NCBI GenBank assembly: GCA_030762935.1
Contig: CM060886.1
Coordinates: 33,155,509-33,219,508, forward strand
DNA length: 64,000 bases
Direction: 5' to 3'
DNA from: Hymenopus coronatus
Taxonomy: Eukaryota > Arthropoda > Insecta > Mantodea > Hymenopodidae
The notes below the pieces were generated by a model. That model made no database searches and was not told where the DNA came from. It saw only the letters and a list, made by a program, of their open reading frames with translations. How positions within the stretch are numbered: the first letter of the stretch is position 1; each line of letters begins with the position of its first letter. Shown here in pieces: positions 46,215 through 57,767 of this stretch. The position numbers were made by a program, and so were the translations under genes.

Positions 46215-46440
46215 ATGGAGAAATTCAATGCTATGCCGGCACGTTGCCATGGTAGCTGAGTGTTAGAGCAACCGGCTAGAGACCGAGAGATCGTTGGTTC
46301 AAATCCCGGCTACGGCATTACACTTTTCAGTCTGACTCTACCTATCCAACTTCTGTTCTATACATGGTTTCTGTGAGAAAACAATTAAAATTATCACAAT
46401 TATCCGTAATTGAGATCACCTTGTGATTTACCGGGAAACA
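46215..46440 (+). repeat. SINE-D copy, inverted relative to the previous one
   Basis: Same tRNA-like head ('gccatggtagctgagtgtta', 'gagaccgagagatcg', 'ttcaaatcccggc') and same tail ('agtctgactctacctatcca'). One acceptor mismatch. A third partial head ('gccattgtagctcagtgata') lies at about 46480-46506. Confidence 0.65.
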
Positions 46441-46537
46441 TGCGAACCAGTTGAGAAATTCAATGCTATGTTGGCTTCTAGCCATTGTAGCTCAGTGATA
46501 GAGCAACTTCCTTGTTATGGTTTCATTCTCATAACGC

Positions 46538-46801
46538 CTAATCATCTAATGTTCCCCTTTGGCACTTGGGACTTGCTTTGAAGAACGTTAAGTTCTCCGT
46601 ATGGCCACTCTTGTCATTACCAACATAGCCAGTTGTATTCCAATATGGGCCACTGTTATGTACGTCATCATACATAAAAGAACCAATAACGCTTGCACCA
46701 GTAAGGTTCCCAGCTGTTGTACCATTTGCCCTCCAACTGCAGTCCTTAGAAAAAGACCAACAGGTCCATTTAGGTAGGTACATCTCAACAATTCCATACA
46801 C
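46538..46801 (-). CDS. Open stretch of unknown product, possible exon or gene fragment
   Basis: 87 codons on minus without a stop, in sequence of normal complexity and higher GC than its surroundings. It has four N-glycosylation-type sequons (NGT, NLT, NTT, NLT), three Cys and several Trp (KWTCWSF, GPYWNTTGYVG), which would suit an extracellular domain. No signal peptide or ATG start in frame is visible: the 5' codon is GTG. It ends at TAG in 46538-46540. A second frame (46588-46803) is also open. No family recognised. Confidence 0.3.
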   Translation of the reverse strand: MYGIVEMYLPKWTCWSFSKDCSWRANGTTAGNLTGASVIGSFMYDDVHNSGPYWNTTGYVGNDKSGHTENLTFFKASPKCQRGTLDD

Positions 46802-46983
46802 ATACTACGTTTCAGGTTTCAGGGATACCAATCCGTACTCGTTGGGATAGAGATCTTTAGGGGTTTACTGATCGGGGGCTAAGATAAGATCAGAGGTCAC
46901 GAAGAACTACAACATTGAATCAGTAATGAACGATTAAAGGATATTTTTTAATTTGATCAGGGAAAACTAATTTGGATGCATCC

Positions 46984-47892
46984 CTTTTTTAAAAAAAATC
47001 TGAGGTGTTACACTCACATGACTTTCTCTAGCTGTTCTACAAACTTTTTACATAAGATTATTCTTCTTTCTGCACCTTACTAATCGAGGTACTCATTAGC
47101 ACAATGTTCTTATTACTTAGTTCCTTACAAGTAGGAAGAAAATAAGGGAATACACTAGGCTAAACCGATAGTCAAATGTTTTAAAAGCTGTCGTTATGCG
47201 ATTGTCATAAAAAATCGATTCTTCTCTTGGCCAGGAGTAGAACAAAAGAAAAACAGGCACTCCCGTCCGAAAAAAGCATAAGTACTTCACAACCAAAACT
47301 AATAACAATGAATACCTCAAAAACGGTAAGCTCCACGAAAAAAAATGTATGACATAACTGATGCATTTTAACAAGACCTACATTTTTTGTAATGTAAGTT
47401 TTTGTCTATCTCTTACGGTTTACTGGTTATGCCAAATTAAGCAAAATGTATCCAGAATAAACAGGTCTTCAGAAGCTATTCCCAGAAAATTCAAGATATA
47501 CATTTTATTTTAATATACGATATTTTGATCAAAATCGTTAGAGCCATTTTTAAGAAAATCAACATTTTCGAAAAAAGTTTCATGTAAAGGGTAGTTTGGG
47601 GTGGGGGGATTTTTCTCAAAATCTTAGTGTCACATACCTGGAAGATACTTAACTTAAATACCAGGTTTGGTACTTTAGCTATTTTTCGTTTTTGAGTTAT
47701 CGTGTTCACAGACACATGGACACACGGACACACGGACACACACGGACCTTTTTCTGAAAATGTTTTTTTTGGAAACAGGAGATCCTAAAACATCTATATC
47801 CGGTAAAATCTCGGTATCGAATTTTTTGGTGGAATACAATACTTCTCTATCCCTACGTACATAGTACATACGGAGCTAGAGAAGGTAAAAAT
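46984..47892 (+). repeat. PER copy, full length, type-2 hairpin
   Basis: The terminal hairpin is 'ctctatccctacgtacatag' with 'tacatacggagctagag', differing from the common type on both arms. The microsatellite carries CACGGACA units. The 3' A-run is shared with the next copy. Confidence 0.87.
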
Positions 47893-49571
47893 CTAATGTG
47901 TTCCATTCACATGATGTTCTCTATATCTCTGCAATAAATCTGTTTTACTGAATGCTAATCGAGAATAAGTTCGCAGAAATGGTCTTATTACTTGCTTCCT
48001 TTAAGTACACGGGAAATAAGGGAGTACCATAAAGCGATAGGCATATCTATTAAAATCTTTTGTTATGTGATTGAAGGTCCTTTGTTTGTATGGAGAGGAG
48101 TTATTAATTCCCGTATCAGAAAAGTAAGTATTTTAAGGCTACAACCAAAAACAAGCAATATCTCAAAAACGTTCAAGACCAAAAAATAATGTTTATGACA
48201 CAAATTGTGTGTTTTATCGTGATCCACATTTTTTGTGAAGTAAGTATGTCTTATAGTTTACCAGTTATGCAAAATTCAATAAGAATCATCAAGAATAAAG
48301 AGGTCTTTAGAGGCTATTCCCAGAAAATTGAAGATATACACTTTATTTGTCATGTAAACATTTTAATATACGATATTTTAATCAAAATCGTTAGTCATGT
48401 TTGAGAAAATAAAAAATTTTGACATTTTTTCCATGTAAAGCGTATTTTGGGGTGGGGGAAAATATTCGTGTCGCATCCTTGAAAGATACCAAAGTTTAAA
48501 ACCAAGTTTGGTATTTAACGTCTTATCGTTTTTGAGCTATACTATCAACAGAAAGTCAGACATACACACACGCACACACACGTACCTTTTTCCAAAAATT
48601 CTTTTTACTTTATCTATATGAACTATGTACATAGTGTATAGAGAAAGTATTATATTGCACCCAAAAATTCGATACCGAGATTTCACCGGAAATACATGTT
48701 TTGAAACTCCCTAAATCCAAAAAAAAAAAAAAAAAATCAGAAAAATGTCCCTGTGTGTCTGTGGGCAGCATAGCTCAAAAACGATAAGACCGTTAAAGCC
48801 CAAACTTGGTATTTAAGCTTGGTATCTTCCAAAGATGCGATATGAAGATTTTCAAGAAAATCCCCTCACCCACAACTACCCTTTACATGGAAAAAAAATT
48901 GAACATTTTGAATTTGTTAAAAATGGCTTGATTAAAATATCGTAGGTAAAGATATTTATCTGACAAATAAAACATATATCTTGAATTTTCTGGGAATAGC
49001 CTCTGAAGATTAGTTTATTCTGGTTGAATTTTATGGAATTGTGCATAACTGCTAAACCGTAAGAAATTGACAAAAACTTAAGACATCGTAAAATGTAGCT
49101 CACGATGAAACACACAATTTATGACATATACATATTTTTCGTGGAGTTGATCGTTTTTATGGTATTCCTGGTTTTTTGGTTTCAAGTTTGAAAAACATAC
49201 TTTTCTCATACAGGAATTTGTTAACTCCTGTTCATACAAAGAAAGGTACTTCAGTTATATAGCAATCAGCTTTTGGCTATCATTGTAAGCTATGGTACTT
49301 CCCCATTTCGCTTCTACTTACAAGGAAGCAAGTAGTAAGACTATTTTTGCTAATTTTTCTCGATTAGCATGAAGTAAATTGAAGCATAAGCTTTTTAACT
49401 AAAATTTGTTGCAGAGATGTAGAGAAAGGCATGTGAATGGAACATATAAGATTTTTTTTAATCCAGGAGGACCCAAAGTATTTATTTCCGGTGAAATCTC
49501 AGAATGGAATTTTGGGTGGAATACAAACCTTCTCTATGCACTATGTACACAGTACGTGTAGAGAAAGTAAA
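47888..49571. repeat. PER nest: plus copy split by a full minus copy
   Basis: Outer plus copy 47888 to about 48598, inner minus copy about 48599-49456, outer resumes 49457-49571 with the hairpin. The break is at the T-run of 'tgctttttttgga', about 18 bp further on than in the nest at 4741-6472. It follows directly on the copy ending at 47892, so three PER units are stacked. Confidence 0.85.
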
Positions 49572-49800
49572 AAAAAATCCTGAGACATTCCTAAAACTGG
49601 GACTCATAATGCAAATATATCTACCGTTCATGGTTGAAATATCTATTAAAATTTGTTAAGTGGCTCCTCAACCGTGGAACAAATTAAATGTATTTCCTTT
49701 AAGAAATATAGAAACTATCAGTAATATTAATGTATGCATATTTAAATTTTGCTGCTGAACTTGAATCAGCTGTATTTTTGTCAGTCCCTATGTAATTGGT

Positions 49801-50140
49801 CGCCCTCTGTGGTATAGTGGTTAAAGCCAAGATTGCAGGTTCAAACCTGGTGGAGGGTTATAAGAAGCCTTGGCATGGCTTCCTTCGGAAGCAAAATTAA
49901 GCCTGTGGAATGTTTATTTGCACGTAAAAGAACCCCATACGTTGAAAGAAGAAGTTCTTTGGACAAAAGTCCGCCATTTTGATCCGCAAGTCGTGATTTT
50001 GTCCTATAGTGCCATCAGTGGTTGACGAGATGATCCCCTGTCACAATAGCCCATAGTGGCGAACTTACTAACTAGGAATTCAAATCCAATCACGGAAACA
50101 TCGTAACGGTGCTCTATGCTCCACTTGGGAGCTACAGGAA
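49801..50140 (+). repeat. SINE-C, tRNA-derived
   Basis: A box TGGTATAGTGG, B box GGTTCAAACCT, then 'cttccttcggaag' and 'gcacgtaaaagaacccc', shared with the minus-strand copies at 59397-59888. The 3' limit is uncertain. Confidence 0.7.
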
Positions 50141-50395
50141 ATAACTAAATATAAGTGAGAAAACTAATATTTTCCGAGTATAGTTATTGATAAATAAACT
50201 CTTAATGAGCATAAAATGGGGACAGTGGCTCTTTTAATGTGCTAAGGTAGCGTCTCTCTTTTTTATCTCATAAAATTTAAGGTTACAAAGAGTTTCCAAA
50301 TATAAACGCTTCCATAATATGGTTGGAATACAGGAATAGGTTGTGCGGTGCAAAATAGTACTCATTTAATATAAGTTATCTTATTCGCAGAGAAT

Positions 50396-50531
50396 TATTT
50401 CCGGGTTCTCCGGTTTCCCCCGCCATCCACCGCATTCCATTGGTGCTCTATCTTCATCCCATGTACCACCAGAGTCATCGCCTACGGTGCCTTGGTAGTA
50501 AATGCGGGCGTTAAACACTTTCCATAAAAAA
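50396..50531 (+). repeat. SINE-A fragment, 3' half with A-rich tail
   Basis: Starts in the central block ('ccgggttctccggtttcccc') and continues 'tcatcgcctacggtgcc', 'gcgggcgttaaacacttt' and an A tail. The tRNA head is missing. Confidence 0.8.
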
Positions 50532-50664
50532 AGAGAACTATTTAATAACTACACGAGTCAACTACGTCACTGTGTACTACGGTTAATGTAAATCCTTATT
50601 AGCAAATATATAGTAGGAGGACTCTCGTTTTAATCCCTCTCAAGACGATGTAAGCTCCAATATA

Positions 50665-51745
50665 CACGAGGGAGGATCAGAAACTAAAGTTACAAAGCCT
50701 GCAGTGAGACGATGTACAACCATCTGATAGTACATATGTTAGGTTATTTTTCCACTTGGTCTCCTATCGGTTGAGGCACTTGTCGCTTTATGGGATAAGC
50801 TTCAAAACTCCCTCCTGGTAAAAATTCTGTCCTTGAGGTTGTCATGAAGTGTTGCATCTTCTCATCGGAAGCGAATTGTCGGCCTCCTAGGTATTTCTTC
50901 AAATGAGGAAAAAGGCTAACGTCGCTTGGACTGAGATCCGAGCTGTCGATGATATCCCAGCGAAACTGCTTCAACGTCATGATGAGCATCTAGGCTGTAT
51001 AAGGTCACACGTTGTCCTGAAGGAAGATGGCACCCTTGGTGAGGACTCCTGGCCGTTTCCTCCCGATTACTTTGCAAAATTGCGTCTTGCTCTCGCAGAA
51101 TCGGTCAGCGGTCACTGTGCACATTCTTTCCAAAAACTCCACGAGTATGTCACGTTGTCCTAAAACATGTGTTCATCACCTTGCCGGTAGATGCCGATAC
51201 TTGAAACGTTATTGCTGGGGATGTAGTGGTGAATATATATTTCGCCAGTTTTCTTCACAATGCGGCTAAGAAAAGTGTTCCCTTCGCATGAAGATCCGTT
51301 GTAAAGTTTCAGAGTTGCCCCCACGAGCTTCTCCTTGTGTGGGTTGGACAGATTTCGTGGAACCCATCGGGAACAAAATTTCCTGTACTGCAGAATATTG
51401 TCAACAATGTGATGAATGCTTCCAAAGAACATTCTCAGTTCTACCGCCATATATCGTAACGTGACCCACCTGTCATAAATCAGTTCTATGCGAGCTGCGT
51501 TCAAATTTGTGGATGACATGCCATTGCGGCCCCCTCAGTGACGTTTTCTCTACCGACCGCAAACCTTCGACACCATTTTGTGATATGCTGGCGAGACTTT
51601 ACAGACTCTCCATAAACCTCTACCAGCCTGTCGGTAGATGTTTTGCCCATAGAAATCTAATAACTGTGTGGATTTCTTCGCGAGGCCAGTTGTCAAAACG
51701 AATCGTCATTTACCTTGCAGTAAGTGTAAGTGGCAATTGGCTCAA
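50665..51745 (-). mobile_element. mariner element, strongly degraded
   Basis: The left end CACGAGGGAGGATCAGAAAC after TA (50663-50664) is TIR-like. No matching right TIR was found. Order and size of the coding remnants fit one mariner of about 1.1-1.2 kb. Confidence 0.7.
50744..51720 (-). pseudogene. mariner transposase remnant
   Basis: Several frames. N-terminal remnant from about 51720: ISMGKTSTDRLVEVYGESVK, then WCRRFAVGRENV. Then YRKFCSRWVPRNLSNPHKEK and KKTGEIYIHHY (first catalytic Asp lost; GDETW expected). Near 51015-51030, QDNV, a TGA in place of Arg, and PYTA keep the second Asp. DLSPSDVSLFPHLKKYLGG keeps the third. CGA-to-TGA and similar changes fit long neutral decay. Confidence 0.75.
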
Positions 51746-51819
51746 ACTCTGTACAGTTGCCAACCGAATGTATTGGAATTACCACTCACTACTATGTTTG
51801 CTATGAAAGACCAAACACC

Positions 51820-52685
51820 AAAAATCTGATGTGTACCATTCACATGACTTTCTCTATATCCCTGCAACAAATTATTCTTAAAAAGTTTATACTTCTATTT
51901 ACTTCATGCTAATCAGAAAAATTAGCAGAAATAGTCTTATTACTGGCTTCCTTGTAAGTAGAAGCGAAATAAGGGACAACCATAGGTTAAAGTGATAGTC
52001 AAAGCTGGTTGATATGTCAATGAAGTTCCTTTGTTTATATGGATAGGAGTTGACAAGTTCCTGTATGAGAAAAGTATACGTTTTTCATAGCAGAAACCAA
52101 AAATAAGGAATGTCTTAAAAACGACCAACTCCACGAAAAAAATGTATATAACATAAATTGTGTGTTTTAAGGTGCTCAAAATTTCTGTGTAGTAAGTTTT
52201 TGTCCATCTCTTACAGTTTAGCAGTTATTCAAAATTTAGTAAAATTCATCCAGAATAAACTACTCTTCAGAGGCTATTCCTAGCAAATTCAAGATATACA
52301 TTTTATTTTTCAGGTAAATATCTTTAATATACGAAATTTTAATCAAAATTGTTAGAGCCATTTTTGAGAAAATCAAAATGTTCGAAAAAAGTTTCATGTA
52401 AAGGGTAGTTGGGATTGGGGGGATTTTTCTCAAAATCTTCGTGTCGCATCCCTGGAAGATACTAAGCTTAAATACCAAGTTTGGTATTTTACGGAATTTT
52501 CGTTTTTGAGTTATCGTGTTCACAGACACACGGACACACGGACCTTTTTCTGAAAATGCTGTTTTTATACAGGGGGTCCTAAAACATGTATTTCCGTTGA
52601 AATCTCGACATCGAATTTTTGGGTGGAATACAATACTTCTCTATCCCTATGTACATTGTAAATATAGGGCTAGAGAAAGTAAAAA
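51820..52685 (+). repeat. PER copy, full length, type-2 hairpin
   Basis: Ends in 'ctctatccctatgtacattg' with 'aaatatagggctagag'. All internal landmarks are present, with a short microsatellite. Confidence 0.88.
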
Positions 52686-53114
52686 TATGTGCCTTAATTT
52701 CTTATGATCCCTCGTATCATGACAGAATATTTATATTTCTTTTACTGTCTGGATTCTCACTCATAGAGACTGGATAACATCGTCATTCCAAGGTGAGCAT
52801 TAACCAATCAGGAGAAAGTGGAAAACAATAGATGCAGAAGAATACTTGTGTGCGGGGCAGAATTATAAGAAACAAAGAATAGGTTTGCATTTAAGAAATT
52901 GTTGACATTGGTAGAGCTCACAAATTTCACTCGCTTATTAAGACAAGTACATCTAACCTAAGTTTTGTACAAATCAGGCCAACGATTCAAATGCGTAAAG
53001 AAAGGCTTAAAGTACAATTAGTGAAACTTTCCTTCTGCCATTTTTGGTGACCTTACACTAATAATGAACGTATCTTTACAGGATAAATGTTTTAGAACAA
53101 ATTATGCATATCAG
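52686..53114. other. Gene-free spacer
   Basis: No supported feature. Confidence 0.4.
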
Positions 53115-53182
53115 ACTCTGTAGCTGATGGTATCATGTCTGCCAAACATTCAAGAGGTCGCGATTATGAATCTCGGTTAGGG
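53115..53182 (+). repeat. SINE-E head fragment
   Basis: 'gctgatggtatcatgtctgc' then 'gaggtcgcgattatgaatct' and 'cggttagggtg' match the head region of 38644-38715, with the B box damaged. Confidence 0.5.
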
Positions 53183-53199
53183 TGTTTTTTTTTCTTCTT

Positions 53200-53500
53200 T
53201 TTTAGGAGTCTTCAATCCTTTTCTTCCTTCTGTCATACCTTCTATATATAATGTATCTCTGATGTCTTAATAAATGACCTATTAATTTTGTTCTTCTTCT
53301 TTTAATTTGGTTCCAAATTCGTTTTTCCGCTTCTGCTCTTTTATATACCTCTTCATTTATAATTTTGTCACTCCATTTAATTTTTAGCATTTTCCTATAG
53401 CACCATGTTTCAAATGCTTCTATTTTCTTTCTTTCTGCTTTTAAAATTGTCCAAGTTTCTCATCCATATATCATAATACTCCATACATATGTTTGTACAT
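53200..53500 (-). pseudogene. Non-LTR retrotransposon remnant, C-terminal end of ORF2
   Basis: On minus: WSIMIYG, stop, ETWTILKAERKKIEAFETWC, YRKMLKIKWSDKIINEEVYK, then IKRRRTKLIGHLLRH. This is the usual end of the endonuclease/reverse transcriptase protein in many arthropod LINEs (YGSETWTL..., FEMWCWRRMLKI.W.DK, IGHxLR). The reverse transcriptase core is absent, and a stop replaces Ser in the GSETW motif. Short 5'-truncated insertion. Confidence 0.8.
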
Positions 53501-54326
53501 ACAAACATATGTAGGGTGTATTATCAAGAGCAAACTGTTTAATTAAAAAAAACACATAAAATATTTATATAAGGCAAATAAATTGAAGGAATACTGTATT
53601 TTCAGCAAGGCATCATGAATCACTGGAATATTGTTGTATATAGTGAACAACACAGATTTTTTTAATGTGACTAAAAGCCTGGAAGAGTCGTCCTCTCATT
53701 CCACACTCTCTCACAACAAAAATAAACAAACCGATAGCTTTCATTAACTGACCACAAACGATATTTTATGTTGCTAAATGTCATTCATACCAATGAGGGA
53801 ATTGGAGCCCATGACACAATATTAAACAAAGACAACAACAACGCATTAAATGTAATTCTGTGTTTCATGTGAACTCTCTGTATTTTGTGGTGTTTTATTT
53901 ATTTTTCGTTATCTGAATATGCTTTGTTAATCACAAATTATTTTCGCATTTGGCCGTCCTGATCGAAATTCCAGCTTTTGTTATATTAATTTTGAGAAAA
54001 CAGTGGCACTCTGGCAGTTATTGTAGGTTAATTTTTCTGTACTAAAATATCACAATTGATTCATAATGTAAAAAGTTTTATTGGGGATAGTTTAGTCAAT
54101 TTGCACTCATTAACATTTCAATACAAAGCGGAGGTTCTATAGTGGATGCTGAGGTGTAAACATATCAAATGTCGTGTACAATTGACAATTTTATAATGTT
54201 TTCTGCTTAACGTCTATCATCACCATCATCGTCGTCGTCGTCGTTATAAGGATTGACATTCTTGCCTGCTCCGTCTTCGTAGTACTAATGACACTCTCCT
54301 TCTTGGATGCATCCCACTCAGGACGA
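53501..54326. other. Gene-free spacer with a short trinucleotide tract
   Basis: 'catcaccatcatcgtcgtcg' microsatellite at about 54218-54243. Nothing else supported. Confidence 0.45.
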
Positions 54327-55035
54327 TGTATGGATGGATGAATGGGTAAGTGGATGGATGGATGGATGGATGGATGTATGGGTAAGTGGATGGATGGATG
54401 GATGGATGGATGTATGGATGGATGAATGAATGGGTAAGTGGATGGATGGATTTATGAATGGGTAAGTGGATGGATGGATGAATGGGTAAGTGGATGGATG
54501 GATGGATGGATGGATGAATGGGTAAGTGGATGGATGGATGGATGAATGCGTAAGTGGATGGATGGATGGATGGATGGATGGATGGTGGATGCATGGATGG
54601 ATGGTGATGGATGGATGGATGGATTCATGGATGGATGGATGGATGGATGGATGGATGGTGGATGCATGGATGGATGGTGATGGATGGATGGATGGATGGA
54701 TTCATGGATGGATGGATGGATGTATGTATGGATTCATGGATGGATGAATGGATTCATGGATGGATGGATGGATGGATGGATGGATGGATGGATGGATGGA
54801 TGGATGGATGGATGGATGGTGGATGAATGGATTCATGGATGGATGGATGGCTGCATGCATGGATGGATGGATGGGATGGACGGGTGGATGGGTGAGAGGG
54901 TGGGTGGATGGGATGGATGGGTGGATGGGTGAGTGGATGAGTGGTGGATGGATGGGTAGATGGATGGGTGGGTGGATGGATGCATGCATGGATGGATGGA
55001 CGCATGGATGGATGGATGCATGGATGGATGCATGG
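54327..55035. repeat. (GGAT)n tetranucleotide array
   Basis: About 700 bp of TGGA/GGAT units interspersed with ATGAATGGGTAAG, GGTGGATGCAT and GATTCATG variants. Short duplicated blocks give local higher order (for example 'tggatgcatggatggatggt' at about 54589 and 54660). Both strands are open for long stretches because the period is not a stop-forming one. None of these frames is a gene. Confidence 0.95.
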
Positions 55036-55131
55036 ATGGATGCTCTGCCATTGGGTACTGCCAGGTGGCAGAGTTAAATGTACAAAATTCACTTACAATA
55101 ATAATCTTACAGTTAAATTAAGAATAGTAAT

Positions 55132-55154
55132 GATGGATGGATGGATGGATGGAT
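55132..55154. repeat. (GGAT)n, second short tract
   Basis: 'gatggatggatggatggata' separated from the main array by about 95 bp of ordinary sequence, ending directly at a PER fragment. Confidence 0.9.
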
Positions 55155-55515
55155 AGACGAAAACTTACCACACCACAAATGTAGAGCATCTAAAAACACA
55201 CAATTTGTGTTATATACATTTTTTTCGTGGAGTTGATTGTTTTTTAGATATTTCTTGTTTTTTAAGCTATAAAGACTTATACTTTTCTCATACAGGAGTA
55301 TGTGAACTCGTGTCCATACAAACAAAGGAACTTCAGTCGCAGAACAACCAGCTTTTGACTATCACTTTAACCTATGGTACCCCCTTATTTCACTTCTACT
55401 AACAAGGAAGCAAGTAATAAGACTATTTCTCCTAATTTTGATCCATTAGATGAAGTAAAAAGAATAATTTGTGACTGTGATATAGAAAAAGTTATGTGAA
55501 TGAAACACATCAGAA
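55155..55515 (-). repeat. PER fragment, left-type half
   Basis: Begins at 'gacgaaaacttaccacacca' (mid unit) next to the GGAT tract and runs to 'catcagaatttt'. The hairpin half is missing. Confidence 0.82.
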
Positions 55516-55696
55516 TTTTCTTTCTCTATATTCAACTTTTCCTGTTAATATTCAAAACTAGCCAACAGACGGCGGCAACATAGGGGTTGCGGTTTCGTAT
55601 CCTGTGTACAGGTTTTGGATATTAAGGAATGGTGTGGAGATGTGGGTGGCCTAACTCAGGATTTTGTTGGCACGTAATCTTTTTCAGGTGTGTGTG

Positions 55697-55934
55697 TGTT
55701 TTTTTTTGTAGTGTTTAACGCCCTCTTTTACTGCTCTGGCACTGCAGGCGATGACACTGATAATACATGAAGATGGAGCCCAGGTGGAAAGTGATGGCGG
55801 GGGAAACCGGAGAACCCGGAGAAAACCCACCCTTGCGCCGCTTTGTCCACCAAAAATCTCACATGTGGTCGCTTGGGATCGAACCCGGGCCGTCTAGGTG
55901 AGAGGTGAGTGGTCTGACCACGGCGCGGCCTTTA
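55697..55934 (-). repeat. SINE-A copy with imperfect target duplication
   Basis: On minus: head damaged ('ggccgcgccgtggtcagacc'), B box GGTTCGATCCC, central block 'ccgggttctccggtttcccc', tail T-run 55697-55705. Flanks TTTTCAGGTGTG (left) and TTTACAGGTGTG (right) differ at one base. Confidence 0.88.
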
Positions 55935-56906
55935 CAGGTGTGGTAAATAAGACACAAGTGATTTACTCATTTTGTTCGGCCGTTTCTGGCGTCGAACTCA
56001 CACGCATTCTTCCTAAATTTTCTATTCTTAGGTTACGTTTTACATTAGTTAGTACTTTTGACCGTCTTTTGGTGCAGTGATTTCGTCCGTATTCTGGCAA
56101 ATTAAATTAACACGGTCGGCTCCACCATGGACCTATCACATCTTACCTCCGCGGATGTTCCATGCTTAGTGCCAAAAGTGTTGCTTGATCAGCAAGGGAA
56201 TTGTGTCAGTTTTCCTTGTTATGTCCACCCTCGGGCAGTGTAGCCTCACCCCTTCATCCAATGTCCTTCCCTTAACGGTACTATCCTACCTGGGTTGCAT
56301 GTCAGCTCGCGATAACTGCTTGTCCTTGCCTTTCTTTGACGTGTCTTACAATATTTCTTTCGTGGTCATTTTCAGTGCACATTTGTCCTTCTTAGTATAA
56401 TGTATATTATATTGGCTATCATTATCTCCCTTTTAGACTCGTGACACCATATGTACGGTATCAAACTGTAGCTAGATGGTGAATTAAAGTATCTAAATAA
56501 ATATTTCCTCAATTAGGGCTGCCAACTTGAGATGCACAACTACGATTCTTGCCACCTCTACCCCCTAATCGCAGACAGTTTCCCCACGGATCAGCCAAAA
56601 TAGTCAGGCAGCTTTCCTCAGTACTGAGCAGGTCAAGATAAACCTGGTTTAAACTAACTGACGGCAACAGAGAAGGTTCAGAGAGCATGTGACAGGAATG
56701 AACAACCTGTCTCTCATACTCATTACAGTAACCAGGTTAACGGGGAATTTACAGCGGATAAACAGACATAAACATAGTAGAGCAAGACTTAGCACATGAA
56801 AGACAACATAAGCAAAGCAAAGAAGTGAAAATAGACGGAGGTTAAACATATGTTTATCCATATGCAATGCAGTGATTAATTTACCTGAAGTAACGTATTT
56901 CAAAAT
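55935..56906. other. Gene-free spacer
   Basis: A 38-codon open stretch from an ATG in very good context ('ccaccatgg', 56127) ends at 56243. No motif, no downstream exon, not called. Confidence 0.35.
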
Positions 56907-57754
56907 ATGATGTACTCCATTCACATGACTTTCTCTACATTTCTGCAACAAATAATTGTTAAAAAGCTTATGCTTCTTATTTACGTCAAGCTAGACGAGA
57001 AAAACCTAGCAGAAATAGTCAAATTACTTGCTTCCTTGTAAGTAGAAGCGAAATAAGGGAGTGCTATAGGTTAAAGTGAAAGTCAAAAGCTGGTTGCTAT
57101 GTGACTGAAGTTCCTTTGTTTGTATGGACAAGAGTTGACAAATTCCTGTATGAGAAAAGTATACGTTTTTAAAGCTGAAACCAAACACAAGCAATATCTT
57201 AAAAACGATCAACTCCACGAAGAAAATGTATATAACATAAACTGTGTGTTTCAGCGTGCTCTACATTTTTTTTTTGTGTGGTAAGTTTTTGTCCATCTCT
57301 TACGGTTTAGAAGTCATTCATCCAGAATAAAGTAGTCTTGAGGCTCTTCCCAGAAAATTGAAAATATATGTTTTATTCGTCATGTAAACACCTTTAATAT
57401 ACAATATTTTAATCAAAATCGTTAGAGCCATTTTTGAAAGAATCAAAATTTTCGAAAATTTGTACACGTGAAGGGTATTTGAGCGTAGGATTTTTTTGAA
57501 AATCTTCGTGTCCCATCCTTGGAAGATACTGAACTTAAGTATCAAATTTTGGTATTTAATGGATTTTCTTTTTGAGCTATACTGCCCTCAGACACACACA
57601 AACACACACAAAAAAAATTTTCTAAAAATTCTTTTATAGGATTCAGTGGGTCCTAAAGAGTGTGTTTCCGGTGAAATTTTGGTATCGAATTTTTGGTGGA
57701 GTGCAATACCTTCTCTATACACTATGTACATAGTACGTGCAAAGAAAGTAAAAA
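56907..57754 (+). repeat. PER copy, full length
   Basis: Left end 'tgatgtactccattcacatg'; hairpin 'ctctatacactatgtacata' with 'gtacgtgcaaagaaag'. Pairing is weakened at the outer stem. Confidence 0.87.
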
Positions 57755-57767
57755 TTGTTTATTTTAG

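Noticed and set aside
45990..46320. Functional tRNA-Ser(AGA) genes
   Set aside because: No long variable arm, mismatched stems, several copies in SINE-like context.
54244..55092. Several overlapping His/Pro/Ser/Ile- or Met/Asp/Gly/Trp-repeat open frames
   Set aside because: Direct consequence of the GGAT tetranucleotide repeat on both strands.
56127..56243. 38-codon open stretch with ideal ATG context
   Set aside because: Very short, no donor or homologous motif. A good start context occurs by chance at this density.
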